From NCBI GenBank assembly GCA_030268105.1, contig BSDZ01000094.1:186001-250000 (forward strand): a stretch of 64,000 nt of DNA. The letters are read 5' to 3'. Shown in pieces: positions 50,495 to 61,729 of the stretch (positions are counted from its first letter, which is position 1; every line of letters starts with the position of its first letter). The stretch comes from Volvox africanus (taxonomy: Eukaryota > Chlorophyta > Chlorophyceae > Chlamydomonadales > Volvocaceae). Under the pieces are notes generated by a model, which was not told the DNA's origin, did not search any database, and saw nothing but the letters and a program-made list of their open reading frames with translations. The translations under genes and the position numbers were made by a program.

Positions 50495-52234
50495 AGCTAA
50501 GTGACTAAATGCTAGGCACAAATACCATGTGTGCAGTTGGGAGTCTCACTGACTATGAATACCACTTGATGAAGTCCGACTGCCCACCAGCTGTTTAAAC
50601 CTCCACAGCCCCTCCCCCTCCACTGCATGAAGCCTTAGGTACGATAAAAAGAACACAGAATATCACATAGCTAAGTGACTTAATGCTAGGCACAAATACC
50701 ATGTGTGCAGTTGGGAGTCTCACTGACTATGAATACCACTTGATGAAGTCCGACTGCCCACCAGCTGTTTAAACCTCCACAGCCCCTCCCCCTCCACTGC
50801 ATGAAGCCTTAGGTACGATAAAAAGAACACAGAATATCACATAGCTAAGTGACTAAATGCTAGGCACAAATACCATGTGTGCAGTTGGGAGTCTCACTGA
50901 CTGTGAATACCACTTGATGAAGTCCGACTGCCCACCAGCTGTTTAAACCTCCACAGCCCCTCCCCCTCCACTGCATGAAGCCTTAGGTACGATAAAAAGA
51001 ACACAGAATATCACATAGCTAAGTGACTAAATGCTAGGCACAAATACCATGTGTGCAGTTGGGAGTCTCACTGACTATGAATACCACTTGATGAAGTCCG
51101 ACTGCCCACCAGCTGTTTAAACCTCCACAGCCCCTCCCCCTCCACTGCATGAAGCCTTAGGTACGATAAAAAGAACACAGAATATCACATAGCTAAGTGA
51201 CTAAATGCTAGGCACAAATACCATGTGTGCAGTTGGGAGTCTCACTGACTGTGAATACCACTTGATGAAGTCCGACTGCCCACCAGCTGTTTAAACCTCC
51301 ACAGCCCCTCCCCCTCCACTGCATGAAGCCTTAGGTACGATAAAAAGAACACAGAATATCACATAGCTAAGTCACTTAATGCTAGGCACAAATACCATGT
51401 GTGCAGTTGGGAGTCTCACTGACTATGAATACCACTTGATGAAGTCCGACTGCCCACCAGCTGTTTAAACCTCCACAGCCCCTCCCCCTCCACTGCATGA
51501 AGCCTTAGGTACGATAAAAAGAACACAGAATATCACATAGCTAAGTGACTTAATGCTAGGCACAAATACCATGTGTGCAGTTGGGAGTCTCACTGACTAT
51601 GAATACCACTTGATGAAGTCCGACTGCCCACCAGCTGTTTAAACCTCCACAGCCCCTCCCCCTCCACTGCATGAAGCCTTAGGTACGATAAAAAGAACAC
51701 AGAATATCACATAGCTAAGTGACTAAATGCTAGGCACAAATACCATGTGTGCAGTTGGGAGTCTCACTGACTGTGAATACCACTTGATGAAGTCCGACTG
51801 CCCACCAGCTGTTTAAACCTCCACAGCCCCTCCCCCTCCACTGCATGAAGCCTTAGGTACGATAAAAAGAACACAGAATATCACATAGCTAAGTGACTTA
51901 ATGCTAGGCACAAATACCATGTGTGCAGTTGGGAGTCTCACTGACTATGAATACCACTTGATGAAGTCCGACTGCCCACCAGCTGTTTAAACCTCCACAG
52001 CCCCTCCCCCTCCACTGCATGAAGCCTTAGGTACGATAAAAAGAACACAGAATATCACATAGCTAAGTGACTAAATGCTAGGCACAAATACCATGTGTGC
52101 AGTTGGGAGTCTCACTGACTATGAATACCACTTGATGAAGTCCGACTGCCCACCAGCTGTTTAAACCTCCACAGCCCCTCCCCCTCCACTGCATGAAGCC
52201 TTAGGTACGATAAAAAGAACACAGAATACCACAT
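50495..52234. repeat. 174-bp minisatellite, 10 monomers (unit 8)
   Basis: 1,740 bp. Order: a b g a g c b g b a. The first five monomers match the first five of unit 7 and the last four match the last four of units 7 and 9, so these arrays are related by internal gain or loss. Confidence 0.97.
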
Positions 52235-52675
52235 ACAAAACTGGGGGTGCCCGAAAACAAACATGTACATGAGAAAGCTAACCAAACCTGCAAACCCCAG
52301 CCTAACATCACGCCTAAGCCGCAGCAGCCACCTGCAAGCCACCACACCGACATCTCTCACGAGAGCCCTAACATACGTAATGTAAAGTGCCGCGCTATTC
52401 AGCCAGTCACCGCCCCTTGGTGCTACTACGGCCATGGTCACGGTCACCATCAGGCCTCAGAGCCTTTAGTTCCGCTCTAGGTGTCTTGAGTCCCTCTTTT
52501 CTTAATAACCACGTCACCGTCGATTAAGGGTTTAGTGTTTAACAACGCTAAGCATCACGACTTGGCAAACAAAATCGATGGCTCGAGATGACCATCTAGC
52601 AATCCGGCTAGCTAGCAAGGAGGGTAGTAGGTACATATCAGTGCGTGCACTTCCTGCAAAACCGCCCCAGCTCGA

Positions 52676-55279
52676 TCAGAGCCGAATGCCCCCACGCTGA
52701 ACACACGGCTCTGTGATTCCCTTGGCAGCCCTTAGGAAGGCCGCCAAGAAAGGGCGCCTCTTGCGGGGCCCCTCAAGCGAGGCGGCCTTGATGGACGCCG
52801 TCCCCCAACGATTGGAGCCACAAAGCTCCATCAGCTTGAGCTGCACATAGGAAATTGCTGGAGCTGCCGCCTGCTCCTTCCCGAAGGCAACAAGTGGATT
52901 GTGCTCGAGGCCTAAAGAGGGCAAAGTGTGTGGGGGAGAGCGAACGTCTCTGTGCCAGAAATCAATTCATGTAAGGTGGGCTGCGCTTAGATGTGCAGGC
53001 AGACAGCAGGTGGCAAGGCCCACTGCCTGCTGAGTCAGCAGATAGAACAGGATACTTGGGAGCCAAACCAGTCAGCAGACCTAGACTCAGGGGTGTCTTT
53101 TCACAACCCCTCACACAATGACAACCCCTCAGCAGTACCATGCACCTAGCTAGCATGAGATGGAGCGCGACGTGCACACCACCAGACTTACTTGCTTCAC
53201 GAATGGCTTCTGCCAGGGTCGGCTCAAGCGTCTTGGTAAACGCCTGAACCTCCGCCCAGGACGACCAATGCTGCTCCCCCGCCCAGGACCGGCAGTCCTG
53301 CAGACCCCAGTTCCGTGCCTCAGGGGGCAGACGCCGCTCTGGGGTTTTCGGGTGCGGTTTTGGTGGCTGCGTGAGCTCCAGGGGTTGGTACAACTCCTGG
53401 GGTTGCTGCGCAGCCTTGTTGATGAAAATGGAAGCGGCACCAGCATCTGCGACTTCGACTGCAGAAGGCGGACTCGTGGCGCCCATAGCAGGACAGCTGG
53501 CGGCAGGGATGATGGCAAATTTGGCAGTGATGCTGCTGCCCTGCAGGTCTGTAGAGGCCCCGGAAAGGCCCCCCTTCCTGGCCTCCATCATGGCGGCCCC
53601 CGACCTCAGCTTCTCGAGTTGCGAAATCAAATCTGACACCTGCAGATAAAAGAGCGAACATCCAGCAGTTGTCGGGTTTTGTATACATAAGACTATGTTG
53701 CTTCGATGACTTCTTGCCCACGCACCTGGACTTGGAAGCCCTCGAAGCCCTCAGCTTCGGTGGTCTCGTCCAACCTGTATGGAAAAGGCATGGGTGGGGT
53801 TGCAGGTGTAAGCAAGAGATCCCAGCATTGTGGGTTTCGGGTAAACAGGAAGTCGCACATCCGAAACACGTACTCCTTCATGCATTTGCCGCCACGTACT
53901 CAGACCGCCACGCACTACCACGTCACTCCGCCGTACACCTAGTTATACACTGCACCTACCGCTGATATGCTAGCTCAATGGCCGCCGCTGCTCCCGCCAA
54001 CCCCGACGGGGCCATCACGCCACCCGCGCATTGCTGCACGTTGTTCTCCTCACTCTCCAGCTGCGGCTCCTGCTGGCAGAGAACGAGACACACAAAAAAG
54101 CTTTTCATCAGTTAGTGCACCGTTTACGTGCGTAGACATGGAACATCTGCATCACGGAAAGCATCTTGATGTGTTTCCGAGGGGGTATTGGACGTCCAAA
54201 CACAAGCGCATGTACACAAATTAGTTTCGGCGACATCTGAACGACGACAAAATAACGACATGGATGATGAGCCCACCCCCGTGTCACCCTCGGGCAACTC
54301 CCTCCGTCCGTCTCCCCTCCCCTCGGAAACCATGTTCCCCATTCGCCTCCCCTGAGAAGCGCTTTCCTGCAGGCACTTTGCAACCAACACAGTGCAGCAC
54401 AAGCCGCGCACTGGTATGAGAAAGGCGACCTCCTCCCCGGAACCCCCTCAGGCGTCAGGTCTGACCCACCACCTGCTGCGCTGCTGGAACTGGCTGGGCT
54501 TCCAGTTGGGCTCCGGCCTGGTGAAGATTCTCGGGCGCGCCCTTCTGTTGTGCGCACGCAAAAGACGGGGGGTCGACACGTTGGTCGATAGTCAGCAAGC
54601 GGTGCGGGTCGGCGCATGGCCCAATCACATCGAGCGACTGTCAGACAAGCGACCCCCAAGGCATCTCAACACCCATCACCACTGCTGGAGCAAACTCCTG
54701 ATCAGCTCAAACTCACCCAGGATAGCAGGACCTTAAGCAGAGTCCCCTTCTCAGCTATTTGCAGGCGCCGCGCGGACAACCGCTCCTGCAACGTCAAGGA
54801 TTCTTCGCCCTCGAGCTTCCCGAACCGCTGAAGAGGCTGCGACAGAAAAGGTGGAAGGGATGGGATGTCACGGAATGACCGAAAAAAGACGGAATCGAAG
54901 AAAACATAAACGACGACGAAAGGCAGGCTTGATGGGAGTTGGCCTTACTTAGAACTGAACATCAGGAAAGACAGCAACACGAATTCACCTTTTCTGTCGG
55001 AATCCACTTGCGGCTAAACTTCTTCATTAGTTCACGCAAAGGAGTGACGACCACTCCACCTGCAGGCTGCTCTACAGCTTTGCCATTTAGGCAGCTGCTG
55101 TTGCTCATAACGCTGTCATTATCGTTAGCGGTGCTGTTGGTGTCCGAGATTGTGTCGATCCTCTCATAAGCACGATCCTTAGGCTTGAAGCCCAGTTTCA
55201 CCAACAGCGAGATCATGGCTGACGCCTGGACAGCCGGGTCGTGGTCAAGGAGCCGGTAATCGAAGCGTCCAATGAAGCA
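52676..55279 (-). CDS. Split gene of unknown function, copy 8
   Basis: Exons in transcript order: 54989-55279, 54717-54827, 54473-54544, 53960-54072, 53726-53774, 53192-53639, 52676-52911. The exons match the other copies; the private GC-to-TT change at 52532-52533 lies about 140 bp beyond the stop codon, in the 3' flank. Confidence 0.62.
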
Positions 55280-56737
55280 CTATCGCTAAGCAAATCGTTG
55301 AGATGTATTACTCAATAAACGACACTAAGGTTTTGTCTAGAGGCAAACGGTTGTGTTGACAGGCCAAAGCCTGTTCTTTGGAGTCTCTCTAAGGAATTCG
55401 AAAGCAATTATGGAAAATGGTTTTAAAATAACTAGTTAGGATGTTAATGGGTCACACAGGGTGGGCTATGGTTATGTAGAGCGACGGAGCATAATCAGGT
55501 CTAAAGGCGAAGGTTTCACAGCTTTCCTTTATCCGGTTGTAACACTGAAGCAAAGTAATTTGAATGGCAATGTAGGGGCGCTTCCGTGTGGCGATAAGAA
55601 CCCCGTATTACCATAATCGGTAATCGCTGTTCGTGGCTTCGGGCCGTACATTGGAACAACAGATTACGTAGGTTCATCGCAAAGGATTTCTTGAGCTCCT
55701 ATTGAACTGTAATTTCAATTGGTACAATTGAGCTCGCGTAAGCTCAAAGACATCAACACCGCACAAGTGTGTGTTTCACCAATACCGGTTCGGAGGCCCC
55801 AAGAGCGCAAGGTTATCACCTTGTATAGTACTGGTCTTCCCCATAGTAGGGAATCTAAAGTCCTGAAATTCCTTACATAATGCGACCACTGGACTGTGGC
55901 CCACGGTAGCTTGCCGTACACTATCACGTGTCCTGAAATTAATAAAGATGGAGCACGCCGAAGGCCTTCCGGTGCCATCTCCATGATGGGCATGGACGCC
56001 CAAGTTGGGGCACCATAATGTCATAATGCCAACGATTGTTGAACCCTTGTATGAACATACATACACCTTAGTGAGAGCCTGCTGCAGTAAAATGCAATTT
56101 GGCTGTGCAGCGCTGCATGGAGATACAGCTCTCCATGCGGAGTAAAATCCAAACAGTTCTTCCCAAGTTTTCAGAACAAGTCGCCCACAGTGTAACACCT
56201 AAAAAGCACCCCTCTGTTCTGCTTCAGGGGGAGACTGAGACACTCAAAAAGGGTCATCCAGGCATCGCACGATTTACATGTGGTGTCACGGAGAGGCCTG
56301 CTGCTTGCTCGTCCACTCGTGAGCAACTGCGAGGCTCGAACACCATGGTATTGCACATGCCTGCAGCACATGCATGCGCACACACGCATATGCACACATA
56401 CGCCCACAGAGGCACGCATGCCCTCCCCCTTTGTGCTGTCCCAGGCATGTCTAGTTGAGAGTCCCCTGTAAATAAACTGGTCACATGCCATGTCGTCATG
56501 GCAGATTATGACACCAGCCTAATCACTTGAGAAGGATGTTAAATAGCTCATTAATCAGATCAATTAACAAACACGGTTCACAAGCTCCTATCGGTCAGAA
56601 TCCAATGATGAACAGTTGACAACCATCTAGGGTTCAGATCCACTAACAAACACATTTGACACGCTCCTATTGGTTAGGGTCCACTAATGAATGGCAGATA
56701 AGAAACTATGCAACTAAAACTATATCAGGTCTATGAC

Positions 56738-58477
56738 AGCTAAGTGACTAAATGCTAGGCACAAATACCATGTGTGCAGTTGGGAGTCTCACTGACTATG
56801 AACACCACTTGATGAAGTCCGACTGCCCACCAGCTGTTTAAACCTCCACAGCCCCTCCCCCTCCACTGCATGAAGCCTTAGGTACGATAAAAAGAACACA
56901 GAATATCACATAGCTAAGTGACTAAATGCTAGGCACAAATACCATGTGTGCAGTTGGGAGTCTCACTGACTATGAACACCACTTGATGAAGTCCGACTGC
57001 CCACCAGCTGTTTAAACCTCCACAGCCCCTCCCCCTCCACTGCATGAAGCCTTAGGTACGATAAAAAGAACACAGAATATCACATAGCTAAGTGACTAAA
57101 TGCTAGGCACAAATACCATGTGTGCAGTTGGGAGTCTCACTGACTATGAACACCACTTGATGAAGTCCGACTGCCCACCAGCTGTTTAAACCTCCACAGC
57201 CCCTCCCCCTCCACTGCATGAAGCCTTAGGTACGATAAAAAGAACACAGAATATCACATAACTAAGTGACTAAATGCTAGGCACAAATACCATGTGTGCA
57301 GTTGGGAGTCTCACTGACTATGAACACCACTTGATGAAGTCCGACTGCCCACCAGCTGTTTAAACCTCCACAGCCCCTCCCCCTCCACTGCATGAAGCCT
57401 TAGGTACGATAAAAAGAACACAGAATATCACATAGCTAAGTGACTAAATGCTAGGCACAAATACCATGTGTGCAGTTGGGAGTCTCACTGACTATGAATA
57501 CCACTTGATGAAGTCCGACTGCCCACCAGCTGTTTAAACCTCCACAGCCCCTCCCCCTCCACTGCATGAAGCCTTAGGTACGATAAAAAGAACACAGAAT
57601 ATCGCATAGCTAAGTGACTAAATGCTAGGCACAAATACCATGTGTGCAGTTGGGAGTCTCACTGACTATGAATACCACTTGATGAAGTCCGACTGCCCAC
57701 CAGCTGTTTAAACCTCCACAGCCCCTCCCCCTCCACTGCATGAAGCCTTAGGTACGATAAAAAGAACACAGAATATCACATAGCTAAGTGACTTAATGCT
57801 AGGCACAAATACCATGTGTGCAGTTGGGAGTCTCACTGACTATGAATACCACTTGATGAAGTCCGACTGCCCACCAGCTGTTTAAACCTCCACAGCCCCT
57901 CCCCCTCCACTGCATGAAGCCTTAGGTACGATAAAAAGAACACAGAATATCACATAGCTAAGTGACTAAATGCTAGGCACAAATACCATGTGTGCAGTTG
58001 GGAGTCTCACTGACTGTGAATACCACTTGATGAAGTCCGACTGCCCACCAGCTGTTTAAACCTCCACAGCCCCTCCCCCTCCACTGCATGAAGCCTTAGG
58101 TACGATAAAAAGAACACAGAATATCACATAGCTAAGTGACTTAATGCTAGGCACAAATACCATGTGTGCAGTTGGGAGTCTCACTGACTATGAATACCAC
58201 TTGATGAAGTCCGACTGCCCACCAGCTGTTTAAACCTCCACAGCCCCTCCCCCTCCACTGCATGAAGCCTTAGGTACGATAAAAAGAACACAGAATATCA
58301 CATAGCTAAGTGACTAAATGCTAGGCACAAATACCATGTGTGCAGTTGGGAGTCTCACTGACTATGAATACCACTTGATGAAGTCCGACTGCCCACCAGC
58401 TGTTTAAACCTCCACAGCCCCTCCCCCTCCACTGCATGAAGCCTTAGGTACGATAAAAAGAACACAGAATACCACAT
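56738..58477. repeat. 174-bp minisatellite, 10 monomers (unit 9)
   Basis: 1,740 bp. The first four monomers have C at position 66 (GAACACC instead of GAATACC), a type seen only in units 9 and 10; the fourth also starts AACTAAG. Then a, a, b, g, b, a, with an ATCGCAT end on monomer 5 (about 57603). Confidence 0.97.
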
Positions 58478-58918
58478 ACAAAACTGGGGGTGCCCGAAAA
58501 CAAACATGTACATGAGAAAGCTAACCAAACCTGCAAACCCCAGCCTAACATCACGCCTAAGCCGCAGCAGCCACCTGCAAGCCACCACACCGACATCTCT
58601 CACGAGAGCCCTAACATACGTAATGTAAAGTGCCGCGCTATTCAGCCAGTCACCGCCCCTTGGTGCTACTACGGCCATGGTCACGGTCACCATCAGGCCT
58701 CAGAGCCTTTAGTTCCGCTCTAGGTGTCTTGAGTCCCTCTTTTCTTAATAACCACGTCACCGTCGATTAAGGGTGCAGTGTTTAACAACGCTAAGCATCA
58801 CGACTTGGCAAACAAAATCGATGGCTCGAGATGACCATCTAGCAATCCGGCTAGCTAGCAAGGAGGGTAGTAGGTACATATCAGTGCGTGCACTTCCTGC
58901 AAAACCGCCCCAGCTCGA

Positions 58919-61522
58919 TCAGAGCCGAATGCCCCCACGCTGAACACACGGCTCTGTGATTCCCTTGGCAGCCCTTAGGAAGGCCGCCAAGAAAGGGCGC
59001 CTCTTGCGGGGCCCCTCAAGCGAGGCGGCCTTGATGGACGCCGTCCCCCAACGATTGGAGCCACAAAGCTCCATCAGCTTGAGCTGCACATAGGAAATTG
59101 CTGGAGCTGCCGCCTGCTCCTTCCCGAAGGCAACAAGTGGATTGTGCTCGAGGCCTAAAGAGGGCAAAGTGTGTGGGGGAGAGCGAACGTCTCTGTGCCA
59201 GAAATCAATTCATGTAAGGTGGGCTGCGCTTAGATGTGCAGGCAGACAGCAGGTGGCAAGGCCCACTGCCTGCTGAGTCAGCAGATAGAACAGGATACTT
59301 GGGAGCCAAACCAGTCAGCAGACCTAGACTCAGGGGTGTCTTTTCACAACCCCTCACACAATGACAACCCCTCAGCAGTACCATGCACCTAGCTAGCATG
59401 AGATGGAGCGCGACGTGCACACCACCAGACTTACTTGCTTCACGAATGGCTTCTGCCAGGGTCGGCTCAAGCGTCTTGGTAAACGCCTGAACCTCCGCCC
59501 AGGACGACCAATGCTGCTCCCCCGCCCAGGACCGGCAGTCCTGCAGACCCCAGTTCCGTGCCTCAGGGGGCAGACGCCGCTCTGGGGTTTTCGGGTGCGG
59601 TTTTGGTGGCTGCGTGAGCTCCAGGGGTTGGTACAACTCCTGGGGTTGCTGCGCAGCCTTGTTGATGAAAATGGAAGCGGCACCAGCATCTGCGACTTCG
59701 ACTGCAGAAGGCGGACTCGTGGCGCCCATAGCAGGACAGCTGGCGGCAGGGATGATGGCAAATTTGGCAGTGATGCTGCTGCCCTGCAGGTCTGTAGAGG
59801 CCCCGGAAAGGCCCCCCTTCCTGGCCTCCATCATGGCGGCCCCCGACCTCAGCTTCTCGAGTTGCGAAATCAAATCTGACACCTGCAGATAAAAGAGCGA
59901 ACATCCAGCAGTTGTCGGGTTTTGTATACATAAGACTATGTTGCTTCGATGACTTCTTGCCCACGCACCTGGACTTGGAAGCCCTCGAAGCCCTCAGCTT
60001 CGGTGGTCTCGTCCAACCTGTATGGAAAAGGCATGGGTGGGGTTGCAGGTGTAAGCAAGAGATCCCAGCATTGTGGGTTTCGGGTAAACAGGAAGTCGCA
60101 CATCCGAAACACGTACTCCTTCATGCATTTGCCGCCACGTACTCAGACCTCCACGCACTACCACGTCACTCCGCCGTACACCTAGTTATACACTGCACCT
60201 ACCGCTGATATGCTAGCTCAATGGCCGCCGCTGCTCCCGCCAACCCCGACGGGGCCATCACGCCACCCGCGCATTGCTGCACGTTGTTCTCCTCACTCTC
60301 CAGCTGCGGCTCCTGCTGGCAGAGAACGAGACACACAAAAAAGCTTTTCATCAGTTAGTGCACCGTTTACGTGCGTAGACATGGAACATCTGCATCACGG
60401 AAAGCATCTTGATGTGTTTCCGAGGGGGTATTGGACGTCCAAACACAAGCGCATGTACACAAATTAGTTTCGGCGACATCTGAACGACGACAAAATAACG
60501 ACATGGATGATGAGCCCACCCCCGTGTCACCCTCGGGCAACTCCCTCCGTCCGTCTCCCCTCCCCTCGGAAACCATGTTCCCCATTCGCCTCCCCTGAGA
60601 AGCGCTTTCCTGCAGGCACTTTGCAACCAACACAGTGCAGCACAAGCCGCGCACTGGTATGAGAAAGGCGACCTCCTCCCCGGAACCCCCTCAGGCGTCA
60701 GGTCTGACCCACCACCTGCTGCGCTGCTGGAACTGGCTGGGCTTCCAGTTGGGCTCCGGCCTGGTGAAGATTCTCGGGCGCGCCCTTCTGTTGTGCGCAC
60801 GCAAAAGACGGGGGGTCGACACGTTGGTCGATAGTCAGCAAGCGGTGCGGGTCGGCGCATGGCCCAATCACATCGAGCGACTGTCAGACAAGCGACCCCC
60901 AAGGCATCTCAACACCCATCACCACTGCTGGAGCAAACTCCTGATCAGCTCAAACTCACCCAGGATAGCAGGACCTTAAGCAGAGTCCCCTTCTCAGCTA
61001 TTTGCAGGCGCCGCGCGGACAACCGCTCCTGCAACGTCAAGGATTCTTCGCCCTCGAGCTTCCCGAACCGCTGAAGAGGCTGCGACAGAAAAGGTGGAAG
61101 GGATGGGATGTCACGGAATGACCGAAAAAAGACGGAATCGAAGAAAACATAAACGACGACGAAAGGCAGGCTTGATGGGAGTTGGCCTTACTTAGAACTG
61201 AACATCAGGAAAGACAGCAACACGAATTCACCTTTTCTGTCGGAATCCACTTGCGGCTAAACTTCTTCATTAGTTCACGCAAAGGAGTGACGACCACTCC
61301 ACCTGCAGGCTGCTCTACAGCTTTGCCATTTAGGCAGCTGCTGTTGCTCATAACGCTGTCATTATCGTTAGCGGTGCTGTTGGTGTCCGAGATTGTGTCG
61401 ATCCTCTCATAAGCACGATCCTTAGGCTTGAAGCCCAGTTTCACCAACAGCGAGATCATGGCTGACGCCTGGACAGCCGGGTCGTGGTCAAGGAGCCGGT
61501 AATCGAAGCGTCCAATGAAGCA
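58919..61522 (-). CDS. Split gene of unknown function, copy 9
   Basis: Exons in transcript order: 61232-61522, 60960-61070, 60716-60787, 60203-60315, 59969-60017, 59435-59882, 58919-59154. Intron 4 has T at 60150 as in units 1-3, although the flanking unit carries later-type marks; this looks like a converted or recombined patch. Confidence 0.62.
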
Positions 61523-61729
61523 CTATCGCTAAGCAAATCGTTGAGATGTATTACTCAATAAACGACACTAAGGTTTTGTCTAGAGGCAAACGGTTGTGTT
61601 GACAGGCCAAAGCCTGTTCTTTGGAGTCTCTCTAAGGAATTCGAAAGCAATTATGGAAAATGGTTTTAAAATAACTAGTTAGGATGTTAATGGGTCACAC
61701 AGGGTGGGCTATGGTTATGTAGAGCGACG

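Larger units (their letters stand above)
49244..55486. repeat. Macrosatellite unit 8 (6243 bp)
   Basis: Parts: leading spacer 49244-50494, ten-monomer minisatellite 50495-52234, flank 52235-52675, gene 52676-55279, upstream flank 55280-55486. The spacer starts a third haplotype, shared with units 9 and 10: a 2-bp net insertion at about 49378, C to G at the site equivalent to 396, and C to T in the CA tract. Its distal spacer (about 50287-50332) instead matches units 5-7. A private GC-to-TT change lies at 52532-52533. Confidence 0.97.
55487..61729. repeat. Macrosatellite unit 9 (6243 bp)
   Basis: Parts: leading spacer 55487-56737, ten-monomer minisatellite 56738-58477, flank 58478-58918, gene 58919-61522, upstream flank 61523-61729. 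The proximal spacer matches unit 8; the distal spacer returns to the unit 1-4 type with one extra C-to-A change. Its intron 4 also carries the T state of units 1-3 instead of the G of units 4-8. Confidence 0.97.
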
